In this document: one piece after another, positions 16,859-24,043 of the stretch
Layout of the letters: each line of letters starts with the position of its first letter
Position numbering within the stretch: position 1 is the stretch's first letter
Source of the DNA: Ruminococcus sp.
GTDB lineage: Bacteria; Bacillota; Clostridia; Oscillospirales; Ruminococcaceae
Reading direction: 5' to 3'
Length of the DNA: 32,620 bases
Assembly (NCBI GenBank): GCA_015066665.1
Contig: SVNX01000027.1
Span: forward strand, 1-32,620
Notes under the pieces: model-generated
The model's database searches: none
What the model was told of the DNA's origin: nothing
What the model saw: the letters and a program-made list of their open reading frames with translations, nothing else
Program-made: the position numbers and the translations under genes

Positions 16859-18832
16859 ATGGCAGTTATTTCCGTACTGGACAAGGCCGTATCCGAGCTG
16901 ATTGCAGCGGGTGAGGTCATTGAACGCCCCGCCTCCGTCATCAAGGAGCTGGTGGAAAATTCCATCGATGCGGGTGCACGCCACATCACTGTGGAAATCA
17001 AGAACGGCGGCACCACCTTCATGCGGATTGTGGACGATGGCTGCGGTATGGCGGCCGAGGATGTGCCGACGGCCTTCCTGCGTCATGCCACAAGTAAGAT
17101 TTCCGAGAAGGATGACCTCGAAAGCATCGCCACACTGGGCTTCCGCGGGGAAGCACTCGCATCCGTTGCGGCTGTTGCAAAGGTGACGGTGCTCACAAAA
17201 CGCCGTGAGGATCCCATGGGCACCATGTACGAGATCGCCGGCACGGACGCCGGTGAGCCGGAGGAATGCGGCTGCCCCGACGGCACCACCATCCTCATCA
17301 AGGATCTCTTTTTCAATGTCCCTGTGCGCCGCAAATTCATGAAGCGTGACACGGCCGAAGCGAATGCCGTCTCCCAGATCATCCAGAAAATTGCCATTTC
17401 CCATCCGGAAATCGCCTTCAAGTTCATCCGTGAGAATAAGCTCGAATTCCATTCCGACGGCAGCGGCACACTCTTTGCCGCCATTCATGCGGTCTATGGA
17501 AAGGACTTCGCAAGGGATCTTCTCCCTGTCGAACACGAGCAGGACGGCATCTCTGTGAAGGGCTATACCATCAAGCCCCTCTATGCCAAGGGCAACCGTA
17601 CGTTCCAGAATTTCTTTGTCAACAGCCGTTATGTCCAGTCCCGTGCCTGTTCCGTGGCGCTCGAGAGTGCCTATGAGAACCTGCTCATGACGGGAAAATA
17701 TCCCGCATGTGTCCTGAAGCTGGACATGGACCCCGCTGTTCTCGACGTGAATATTCACCCCGCCAAGGCACAGGTGCGCTTCTCCGATGAAAAGGCTGTC
17801 ATCAATGCGGTCTATTTTGCTGTGAAAAACGCACTCATGAAAGCGGGACTGATCTATGAATTCAAGGCCGCTCAGCCCCCGAAGGACTGGTATGCAAAGC
17901 CCGAGGAGCCGTCGGTCTACACCCAGCAGCCCCTCATTCCGCAGGAAACATCCGCACCGCCGCCCCCGGTGGAGACGGTGCCCGTGCCGCCGGAGCGTCC
18001 TGCTGTGCCCGTGCCGCCTGCCCGGGAGCGTGCACCGCTTCCGTCCGGTGCCATGCCCTTTTCCGCACCCGTGCCCCCAAAGCCGGAGGTGCCTGCGGAA
18101 ATATCCCGCCCCAGCCTTTTTGCAGAGGAGACCAAGGCGAAAACAGCCATCGAATCAGGCGATCTCCGTGCAGAGGCCGCCGCCGCTGTCCCCGCAGCCC
18201 CTGCTGTTCCTGAGACGGTGCCGGCGCCGGCTGCGGATACCGAGCTGCAGGTCGATCCCTTTCCGGATGTGAAGGTGATCGGTGAGCTGTTCGAGAACTA
18301 CATCCTTGCACAGTCGGGCGAGACTATGATCATCATTGACAAGCACGCTGCCCATGAGCGTGTGATTTTCGAAAAGCTCCGGCATGACAACTGCCGACAG
18401 TACCAGCAGATGCTGCTCGAACCGTGCAGAGTGCTGCTGACCATGGACGAATTCACCGCAATGGAGGAGAATACCGCCCTCCTGGACAGACTGGGCTTTG
18501 CGTTTGATTTCTCGCAGAAGCCCTATGCCGTGACCAAGGCCGCCCCCATCTTCTTTGACGGGCTCAATCTCGATGAGATCGTACAGGAGCTGGCACATAA
18601 TCTTTATCTCGGCAAGGTCAATCCCCAGACCCATCTGCTCGATGACATGCTCCATGAGATGGCCTGCAAATCCGCCATCCGTGCAGGGGATAAGAACGAT
18701 ATTTCCGAGCTGCAGGCACTGGCAGAACGTGTGTGCCGTGACGAGAACATCCGGCACTGCCCCCACGGCAGACCCGTGCTGTTCACCATGTCCAAGTATA
18801 ATCTTGAAAAGCAGTTCAGGCGCAGAGTGTAG
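16859..18832 (+). CDS. mutL: DNA mismatch repair endonuclease MutL
   Basis: Coordinates repair after MutS and, in organisms without MutH, nicks the new strand. The 657-residue product opens with the GHKL ATPase: IAAGEVIERPASVIKELVEN, SIDAGA, DDGCGM and LGFRGEALAS. The transducer end is LDVNIHPAKAQVRF. A proline/alanine/valine-rich linker runs from about 345 to 470. The C-terminal domain carries the endonuclease motif in the form DKHAAHERVIFE (from Asp494; DQHAxHER is usual), ACKSAIRAGD (Cys603) and CPHGRPVLF (from Cys634). This makes it a nicking-type MutL. GAAAGGAG lies just before ATG 16859. miaA begins 7 bp after its stop. Confidence 0.96.
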   Translation: MAVISVLDKAVSELIAAGEVIERPASVIKELVENSIDAGARHITVEIKNGGTTFMRIVDDGCGMAAEDVPTAFLRHATSKISEKDDLESIATLGFRGEALASVAAVAKVTVLTKRREDPMGTMYEIAGTDAGEPEECGCPDGTTILIKDLFFNVPVRRKFMKRDTAEANAVSQIIQKIAISHPEIAFKFIRENKLEFHSDGSGTLFAAIHAVYGKDFARDLLPVEHEQDGISVKGYTIKPLYAKGNRTFQNFFVNSRYVQSRACSVALESAYENLLMTGKYPACVLKLDMDPAVLDVNIHPAKAQVRFSDEKAVINAVYFAVKNALMKAGLIYEFKAAQPPKDWYAKPEEPSVYTQQPLIPQETSAPPPPVETVPVPPERPAVPVPPARERAPLPSGAMPFSAPVPPKPEVPAEISRPSLFAEETKAKTAIESGDLRAEAAAAVPAAPAVPETVPAPAADTELQVDPFPDVKVIGELFENYILAQSGETMIIIDKHAAHERVIFEKLRHDNCRQYQQMLLEPCRVLLTMDEFTAMEENTALLDRLGFAFDFSQKPYAVTKAAPIFFDGLNLDEIVQELAHNLYLGKVNPQTHLLDDMLHEMACKSAIRAGDKNDISELQALAERVCRDENIRHCPHGRPVLFTMSKYNLEKQFRRRV

Positions 18833-18839
18833 GTGACGT

Positions 18840-19793
18840 ATGAAGAAACAACCGGTTCTGGCGGTGGTCGGTCCCACCGCATCGGGCAAGACCGCCCTCG
18901 GCATTGCCCTGGCAAAGAAATACGGGGGCGAGGTGATTTCTGCCGATTCCATGCAGATCTATGAGGGCATGGACATTGCCACTGCCAAGCCCGCTGCGGA
19001 GGAAATGCAGGGGGTGCCCCATCATCTGATCGGCGTGATTCCCCGTACACAGCCGTTTTCCGCTGCGGATTATGTGGCACTGGCCGCAGAAAAAATCCGT
19101 GAGGTTGCATCAAGGGGCAGGCTCCCCGTTCTGGTCGGCGGCACGGGACTCTATGTCGACAGCCTCCTGCGGGGCATCCGTTTTTCGGAAGAGGGCAATG
19201 ATGCCGCACTGCGTGAGCAGCTCTATGATGATGCCAGAATGCATGGCAATGAGGCACTGCATGCCCGACTTGCCGCACTCGATCCGGAGGCAGCCGCAGC
19301 CATCCATCCGAATAATACCGTCCGTGTGGTGCGGGCACTTGAAGTGTGCCTGAGCAGCGGCCGGACGTTCTCAGAACTGAAAGCGGAGAATGCTGCCCAC
19401 CCCTCGCCCTATGATGCCTGCATCATCGGACTCGATTATGCAGAGCGCAGCGATCTCTATGACCGCATCAACCGCAGAGTCGATCTCATGGTCGAAGCAG
19501 GACTCCTCGAAGAGGCCAAAGCTATCTCGCAGAGCGGCAGCATGCAGACCGCTGCCAATGCCATCGGCTATAAGGAATTGCTTCCCTGGATTGCGGGAGA
19601 AGCGGATCTTGCGGACTGCATCGAGAAAATCAAGCAGGAAACCCGCCGTTATGCCAAGCGTCAGCTCACTTGGTTTCGTCGAAATGATCAAATTCAGTGG
19701 TTGATACTGTGCAAAAATGATGAAGTGCAAGAAATTTCTAAAAAAGCGGAAAAAATGATAGCCAAAAGTGAAATTTTGTGGTATAATGGATAA
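18840..19793 (+). CDS. miaA: tRNA dimethylallyltransferase MiaA
   Basis: Transfers an isopentenyl group from dimethylallyl diphosphate to A37 of UNN-reading tRNAs, producing the substrate of MiaB. The 317-residue product has the P-loop VVGPTASGKTALG (about 9-21), ISADSMQIYEGMDIATAK, the stretch LVGGTGLYVDSLL, and the C-terminal AKRQLTWFRR. The ribosome binding site AGGTGA overlaps the mutL stop, so translation is probably coupled. The last 35 or so codons become strikingly AT-rich, because the hfq promoter lies within them. Confidence 0.95.
   Translation: MKKQPVLAVVGPTASGKTALGIALAKKYGGEVISADSMQIYEGMDIATAKPAAEEMQGVPHHLIGVIPRTQPFSAADYVALAAEKIREVASRGRLPVLVGGTGLYVDSLLRGIRFSEEGNDAALREQLYDDARMHGNEALHARLAALDPEAAAAIHPNNTVRVVRALEVCLSSGRTFSELKAENAAHPSPYDACIIGLDYAERSDLYDRINRRVDLMVEAGLLEEAKAISQSGSMQTAANAIGYKELLPWIAGEADLADCIEKIKQETRRYAKRQLTWFRRNDQIQWLILCKNDEVQEISKKAEKMIAKSEILWYNG
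19779..19787 (+). promoter_or_regulatory. Extended -10 promoter for hfq inside the end of miaA
   Basis: TGG-TATAAT (TATAAT at 19782-19787) forms an extended -10 that also encodes the end of MiaA (Trp-Tyr-Asn). No good -35 lies 17 bases upstream, which extended -10 promoters can tolerate. It would give an hfq leader of about 95 bases (roughly 19794-19888), in which I see no riboswitch-like structure. Confidence 0.6.
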
Positions 19794-19888
19794 TAACGTA
19801 GTATAGGCGCAGATAGAATCATTTAATTTCCATAATCTGCCAGCTGCGGATGAAAAAGAAACCCGATAGGGAAAAGGAGAACAACAAC

Positions 19889-20128
19889 ATGAACAAGCAG
19901 ATCAACTTACAGGATACATTCCTGAACCAGGCTCGTAAAGACCGCATCCCCGTGACAATCTTCCTGATGAACGGCTATCAGTTCAAGGGCATTGTCAAGG
20001 GCTTTGATAATTATATTGTCATTCTGGAATGTGACGGCAAGCAGCAGCTTGTCTTCAAGCATGCGATTTCTACCATCGTGCCCGCAAGAGCGGTTTCCAT
20101 TCTGGATGCGGAAGAAAAATCAGAATAA
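19889..20128 (+). CDS. hfq: RNA chaperone Hfq
   Basis: A hexameric Sm-like RNA-binding protein that helps small RNAs pair with mRNAs. The 79-residue product has normal length. The Sm1 part is [20 protein letters not shown] and [19 protein letters not shown]; the Sm2 part is [15 protein letters not shown]. The open frame reaches back to an ATG at 19850, but AAAAGGAGA at 19872-19880 is placed correctly for ATG 19889, which gives the conserved [13 protein letters not shown] start. miaA-hfq adjacency is conserved across many bacteria. The C-terminal tail is short and acidic. Confidence 0.96.
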   Translation: MNKQINLQDTFLNQARKDRIPVTIFLMNGYQFKGIVKGFDNYIVILECDGKQQLVFKHAISTIVPARAVSILDAEEKSE

Positions 20129-20140
20129 GACGGTGATGCT

Positions 20141-21388
20141 ATGAATTCCGTGACTCTGAAAATCGTAGTGGTCATGGTCATGATCTTCATCTTCTTTACG
20201 GTGGTAAGCGTCGTGTACCAGTCCCTCAGAAATGACTATACCACAGAGACAGCATTGCTGGCAGTGGGCAGTGATTCGGAGTCCGTACAGGGCGTTTTTG
20301 TCCGGGATGAAGAGGTTGTGACCTATCACGGCAGCGGCGTCATCAGCTATGAGGTGCCCGACGGCGGCAAGCTCGGCATCGGCTCCGTCATTGCCAATGT
20401 CTATTCCACAGAGAATCAGATCGAGATCAAGCAGCGGATTGAGCGGCTGGAAAATAATCTTGCCCTCCTCGAGCGCATCTCCAACCCCGGCACCACACAG
20501 ACGGCACAGCCCTCGAGTATTTCCGCCCTGTTCACTGAGAAATACAAGGATTTTCTCTACCACAGAGAGCTGGATGATCTCTCCGATCTCCAGACCGAAC
20601 GTGAGGAAATGGTGGTGCTGCTGAGTACCTACCAGCTCGTTACCGAAAAGGATGTCAGCTATGACGCCAGAATGGAGAGCATCGCTTCGGAGATCACCTC
20701 CCTGTCCATGGCACAGGAGGCACCGCTTGATGTGATTACCGCCGACCGGACAAGCTATTTTGTCAGCTATGCCGACGGCTATGAAAATACCCTGACCCTT
20801 GACCGGCTCGAGTCTCTGACGGTCGAAGAGCTCCGCAGCGTGACGGATGGTACAACGGACCAGTCCGGCGCCATCGGCAAGCTGATCGACGGCTATGACT
20901 GGGCACTGGTTACTGTGGTCGATAACTCTGCCAAGATTTATGATCTTGGCGATACCGTGACGCTGAAATTTGCGTCCACCTCCGAAACCGTTACCGGCGA
21001 GATCACCCTCCTCAACAATGCCGAGGGCAATGAGCAGACCATCATGGCCGTGAGCTGTGAGTCGCTGACCTATGATCTCGTGCAGCACCGCACCGAGACT
21101 GTGGAGATCATCCGCGGCGAGTACAAGGGCATCATGGTGCCCCGCAGTGCACTGCGCTTCCAGACCCTCACCGAAAAGGTCGAGGATGAGGAGACCGGCG
21201 AAGTGAAGGAGATCACTGAAAATTACCGCGGCGTCTATGTACTCAACGGCGAACAGCCGGAGTTCCGGAAGCTCGATGTCATCTACGAGGGAAAGGATTA
21301 TGTCATTTCCGCACAGAAGAATGACAGCGATTATCTGCTTCTGTACGATGCCATTATCACGAAAGGAATTGATGCGGATGGTGAATGA
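20141..21388 (+). CDS. HlyD-like membrane-fusion/adaptor protein of the division cluster
   Basis: A 415-residue protein with one N-terminal membrane span (about residues 7-28, LKIVVVMVMIFIFFTVVSVV) and an extracytoplasmic rest. A biotinyl-lipoyl-like strand set comes first (VQGVFVRDEEVV, GVISYEVPDGGKLGIGSVIA), then a helical hairpin with coiled-coil character (about 88-200). A second beta-barrel portion (ALVTVVDNSAKIYDLGDTVTLKF) ends in a MacA/HlyD-like domain (IMVPRSALRF, GVYVLNGEQPEFRKLDVIY). That layout fits HlyD-type adaptors of efflux systems, but no ABC transporter or outer component lies nearby. It sits between hfq and yggS, overlapping the latter by 11 bases. Similar genes occur at this place in Clostridia, so a link to envelope assembly or division is plausible but inferred. 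Confidence 0.75.
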   Translation: MNSVTLKIVVVMVMIFIFFTVVSVVYQSLRNDYTTETALLAVGSDSESVQGVFVRDEEVVTYHGSGVISYEVPDGGKLGIGSVIANVYSTENQIEIKQRIERLENNLALLERISNPGTTQTAQPSSISALFTEKYKDFLYHRELDDLSDLQTEREEMVVLLSTYQLVTEKDVSYDARMESIASEITSLSMAQEAPLDVITADRTSYFVSYADGYENTLTLDRLESLTVEELRSVTDGTTDQSGAIGKLIDGYDWALVTVVDNSAKIYDLGDTVTLKFASTSETVTGEITLLNNAEGNEQTIMAVSCESLTYDLVQHRTETVEIIRGEYKGIMVPRSALRFQTLTEKVEDEETGEVKEITENYRGVYVLNGEQPEFRKLDVIYEGKDYVISAQKNDSDYLLLYDAIITKGIDADGE

Positions 21389-22073
21389 TCTCTCGTTTGT
21401 GCGTGAGAATTACGCACGGATCCGGGAAGCCGCCGCAGACGCTGCAATCCGAAGCGGCAGAAAACCGGAGGACGTTGCACTCATGGCTGTCACCAAAACG
21501 GTCGATCCGGTGCTCGTCAACTGCGCCATTGACTGCGGCATCCGCCTGCTCGGCGAAAACCGTGTGCAGGAGTACCAGTCCAAGCGTGAGCAGTACAATC
21601 CCGAAGCGCAGGTGCATTTCATCGGCCACCTGCAGACCAATAAAGTCAAGTACCTTGTCGGCAATGTGACCATGATCCAGTCCGTGGACCGCATGTCCCT
21701 TGCCGGTGAGATCAATCGCTGTGCGGAAAAGCACGGCATCCGTCAGGACATTTTACTCGAGGTCAACATCGGCGGTGAGGAGAGCAAGAGCGGCGTACAG
21801 CCGGAGGCACTGCGTGCACTGCTCGAGTCCGTGGCCGCCCTGCCCCATGTCCATGTCTGCGGGCTGATGACCATCCCGCCCCCCTGTGAGGATACACGCT
21901 ATCTTGAAGCCATGCACAGTCTGTTTGAGCAGATGAAGGCGTGCGGCGTACAGGGGACGGATATGAACATCCTGTCAATGGGAATGTCCGGCGATTTTGA
22001 GCAGGCCATCGCCTGTGGATCCAATCTTGTGCGCATCGGTTCAGCACTGTTCGGCGCACGGCATTATCAGTAA
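21378..22073 (+). CDS. yggS: YggS/PLPBP-family pyridoxal-phosphate homeostasis protein (YlmE)
   Basis: A small PLP-binding TIM-barrel protein implicated in vitamin B6 and amino-acid homeostasis, with no known catalysis. The 231-residue product has VALMAVTKTVDP with the PLP lysine (Lys40), LLGENRVQEYQSK, VHFIGHLQTNKVKYLVG, LLEVNIGGEESKSG, and the phosphate-binding end LSMGMSGDFEQAI with VRIGSALFGAR. The open frame extends to 21237 inside the previous gene in another frame. GAAAGGA (21361-21367) fits ATG 21378 best, with ATG 21372 a close alternative. It is the first of the yggS-sepF-ylmH-divIVA run. Confidence 0.92.
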   Translation: MVNDLSFVRENYARIREAAADAAIRSGRKPEDVALMAVTKTVDPVLVNCAIDCGIRLLGENRVQEYQSKREQYNPEAQVHFIGHLQTNKVKYLVGNVTMIQSVDRMSLAGEINRCAEKHGIRQDILLEVNIGGEESKSGVQPEALRALLESVAALPHVHVCGLMTIPPPCEDTRYLEAMHSLFEQMKACGVQGTDMNILSMGMSGDFEQAIACGSNLVRIGSALFGARHYQ

Positions 22074-22130
22074 ATAATGATGCCCGTATGCATCAAAGAA
22101 AATTAAACGTACGGAGAAAAGGAGCACAAT

Positions 22131-22562
22131 ATGAAAATTTTCAGCAACATGAAGGAATTTTTCTTCCCGTCGGATATGCCTGAGCAGGTGCCTGCCGGCA
22201 ATGAGATCCGTCCCCATAATGCCTATGAAGAGATTCAGGCAGAGAAGTCCTCTGGTTCCAATATCGTGAACATTCAGGCAACTGCACAGCTGCAGGTTGT
22301 TCTCGTAAAGCCCGAGGTATTCACAGATGCCAAGGCCATTGCCGATCATCTGATCAGCAAGAAGACCGTTGTGCTGAACCTGGAGACCGCTTCCCCCGAT
22401 ACCAGAAGAAGAATCATTGACTTCCTGGTGGGCGTTTCCTACGCCATCAGCGGCAGCCTGAAGCCCGTTGCCAACCTGACATACATCATCACCCCCTACA
22501 ATGTAGGCTTCATCGGTGATGACCTGGCTGCAGAGCTGGAGAATAACGGCGTTATTATCTAA
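22131..22562 (+). CDS. sepF: Cell division protein SepF
   Basis: A membrane-associated FtsZ-binding protein that helps assemble the division septum in Gram-positive bacteria. The 143-residue product starts with the expected amphipathic helix (MKIFSNMKEFFF). A variable linker follows. The globular core begins near residue 55 (LQVVLVKPEVFTDAKAIADH), continues through KTVVLNLETASPDTRRRIID, FLVGVSYAISG and LTYIITPYNVGF, and closes the DUF552 fold. AAAAGGAG lies about 7 bases before ATG 22131. ylmH starts 2 bp after its stop. Confidence 0.94.
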   Translation: MKIFSNMKEFFFPSDMPEQVPAGNEIRPHNAYEEIQAEKSSGSNIVNIQATAQLQVVLVKPEVFTDAKAIADHLISKKTVVLNLETASPDTRRRIIDFLVGVSYAISGSLKPVANLTYIITPYNVGFIGDDLAAELENNGVII

Positions 22563-22564
22563 GT

Positions 22565-23311
22565 ATGATTTCCGATCAGAAGCAGCGGGAGGCGGACAGT
22601 ATTCTGCTTGCCCATGTGCAGGATATGGTGAAGCGCAATGCGTTCAGAGGATTTACGGATTTTCTGGATATGCGGCAGTACACCATGGTGACAGCGCAGC
22701 TGCGGACGGGCACATATCGCTTTTTCGGCGGGTACCCCGATGCACAGCGCGGCATTCTCTGCATCCATCCCGAGGATTTTCCGCCCGAGGAGGATGAGTT
22801 CCCCCTTGTCTGCCTGACCATAACCCATCGGACTGCCGATGCGCTGACGCACAGAGATGTGCTGGGCAGCATCATGGCACAGCAGGTGCAGCGTGATACG
22901 CTGGGCGATATCATCATCACGCCCGGCAAAATCCAGTGCTTCGCCACGCCCGTGACTGCGGCAGTCTGCATGCAGATGACCAAAATCGGCCGTGTCGGTG
23001 TGAAAATTACCGATGATGAGCCTTTTTCCTGCGAGATTAAGCAGGAGATCAGGGAGATTTCCGGTACGGTAGCCGCTCCGAGACTCGATGCAGTGCTGCG
23101 GACGGCACTGCACACAGGCCGCGGTGCCTGTGCAGAGTACATCCGCGGCGGTCTTGTGACCCTTAATTACCGTCAGGTACAGGATGTCTCCTGCCATGTG
23201 GCGGAGGGCGATGTGTTCTCTGTCAGGGGATTCGGAAAATTCCGTGTCGGTGAGATAAGCGGCCCCACCAAAAAAGGCCGTTTGCATATAACCATAGAGA
23301 AATTTTTATAA
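22565..23311 (+). CDS. ylmH: YlmH-family S4-domain RNA-binding protein
   Basis: A 248-residue RNA-binding protein. In B. subtilis YlmH binds ribosomal 50S-peptidyl-tRNA complexes and can act in ribosome-associated quality control. The N-terminal part has the family opening (HVQDMVKRNAFRGFTDFLDM, then RQYTMV) and an RRM-like region with IHPEDFPPEEDEFPL. The C-terminal S4 domain is about residues 178-235 (PRLDAVLRTALHTGRGACAE and IRGGLVTLNYRQV). The nearest purine-rich site (GGAGAAT) is about 20 bases before the ATG, inside sepF, so translation is probably coupled to sepF. ylmG, which usually lies between sepF and ylmH, is absent. Confidence 0.9.
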   Translation: MISDQKQREADSILLAHVQDMVKRNAFRGFTDFLDMRQYTMVTAQLRTGTYRFFGGYPDAQRGILCIHPEDFPPEEDEFPLVCLTITHRTADALTHRDVLGSIMAQQVQRDTLGDIIITPGKIQCFATPVTAAVCMQMTKIGRVGVKITDDEPFSCEIKQEIREISGTVAAPRLDAVLRTALHTGRGACAEYIRGGLVTLNYRQVQDVSCHVAEGDVFSVRGFGKFRVGEISGPTKKGRLHITIEKFL

Positions 23312-23312
23312 T
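23282..23312 (+). promoter_or_regulatory. Possible internal promoter before divIVA
   Basis: TTGCAT (23282-23287) and TATAAT (23307-23312) occur in the last codons of ylmH, but the spacer is 19 bases, longer than ideal. If active, it would transcribe divIVA and ileS separately from the upstream division genes. Confidence 0.35.
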
Positions 23313-23331
23313 AAGTAAGAGGTGAAGGCAT

Positions 23332-24000
23332 ATGATGACTGCAAAGGACATCAGAGAAAAGCGTTTTGAGAAGGCAGCCTGGGGTTATCGTCCTGAGGAT
23401 ATTGACGAATTCCTTGGCCAGCTGGAAGCTTCTTTCCATGAAATGGATGTGGAGCGCGAGGAAAGCAACCGTAAGATCCAGATTCTTGCCGACAAGGTAA
23501 GAGAGTACATGAAGGACGAGGAAGCGCTGAAGGATGCGCTGCTCGGCGCACAGAAGCAGGGCCATCAGGTTGTGGCAGAGGCCAATGAAAAGGCTGCCAA
23601 GATTCTGGAAAAGGCCAAGGAAGAAGCTGCTGTACTGCTCGATGAGGCAACTCGTCAGCACGAGGAAGCAATGGAGAAGAACCGTGCAGAAATCGCCAGA
23701 GAGCAGGAATCCCTGGTGCAGGCACGCAAGATGGTTGCCGATTTCAAGCGCAGCCTGTTTGATATGTACAAGAGCCACCTGGAGATGATCTCCGCAATGC
23801 CCGAGGCTGAAGAGGCACCCGCTGCCCCCGCAAAGAAGGAAGCCCCCGCACCGGCACCTGTGGAGGAGAGCAAGCCCGATCCGTTTGCCACATCCCAGTT
23901 TTCCACACGCGTGATCAGAGGCGCATATGAATCCAGATTCAGCGATCTGCAGTTCGGCGACAACAACAGCCAGACCGGTCAGAAGCCCGCTGAGTTTTAA
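23332..24000 (+). CDS. divIVA: DivIVA-domain cell division/polarity protein
   Basis: A peripheral membrane coiled-coil protein that recognises curved membrane at septa and poles. The 222-residue product has the N-terminal DivIVA signature (RFEKAAWGYRPEDIDEFLGQ, about 11-30). A long coiled coil follows from about 35 to 150 (rich in K/E/A, e.g. NEKAAKILEKAKEEAAVLLD). The C-terminal region is a disordered Ala/Pro/Glu-rich segment ending near FSTRVIRGAYESRFSDLQFG. The start is ATG 23332 or the adjacent ATG 23335; AAGAGGTGAAGG lies just upstream. Its position directly before ileS is the classic Firmicutes order. Confidence 0.93.
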   Translation: MMTAKDIREKRFEKAAWGYRPEDIDEFLGQLEASFHEMDVEREESNRKIQILADKVREYMKDEEALKDALLGAQKQGHQVVAEANEKAAKILEKAKEEAAVLLDEATRQHEEAMEKNRAEIAREQESLVQARKMVADFKRSLFDMYKSHLEMISAMPEAEEAPAAPAKKEAPAPAPVEESKPDPFATSQFSTRVIRGAYESRFSDLQFGDNNSQTGQKPAEF

Positions 24001-24043
24001 TCAGATTCCTACTGCGATTATATAGAGAAAGGATACCACCACT

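Noticed and set aside
22078-22095. TGATGC-CCGTAT-GCATCA inverted repeat after yggS
   Set aside because: A stem of only 6 bp with no T-tract; could be chance and does not support a terminator or operator call.
24001-24043. T-box riboswitch before ileS
   Set aside because: Only 43 bases separate divIVA from ileS, far too short for a T-box leader, and no T-box sequence is visible.
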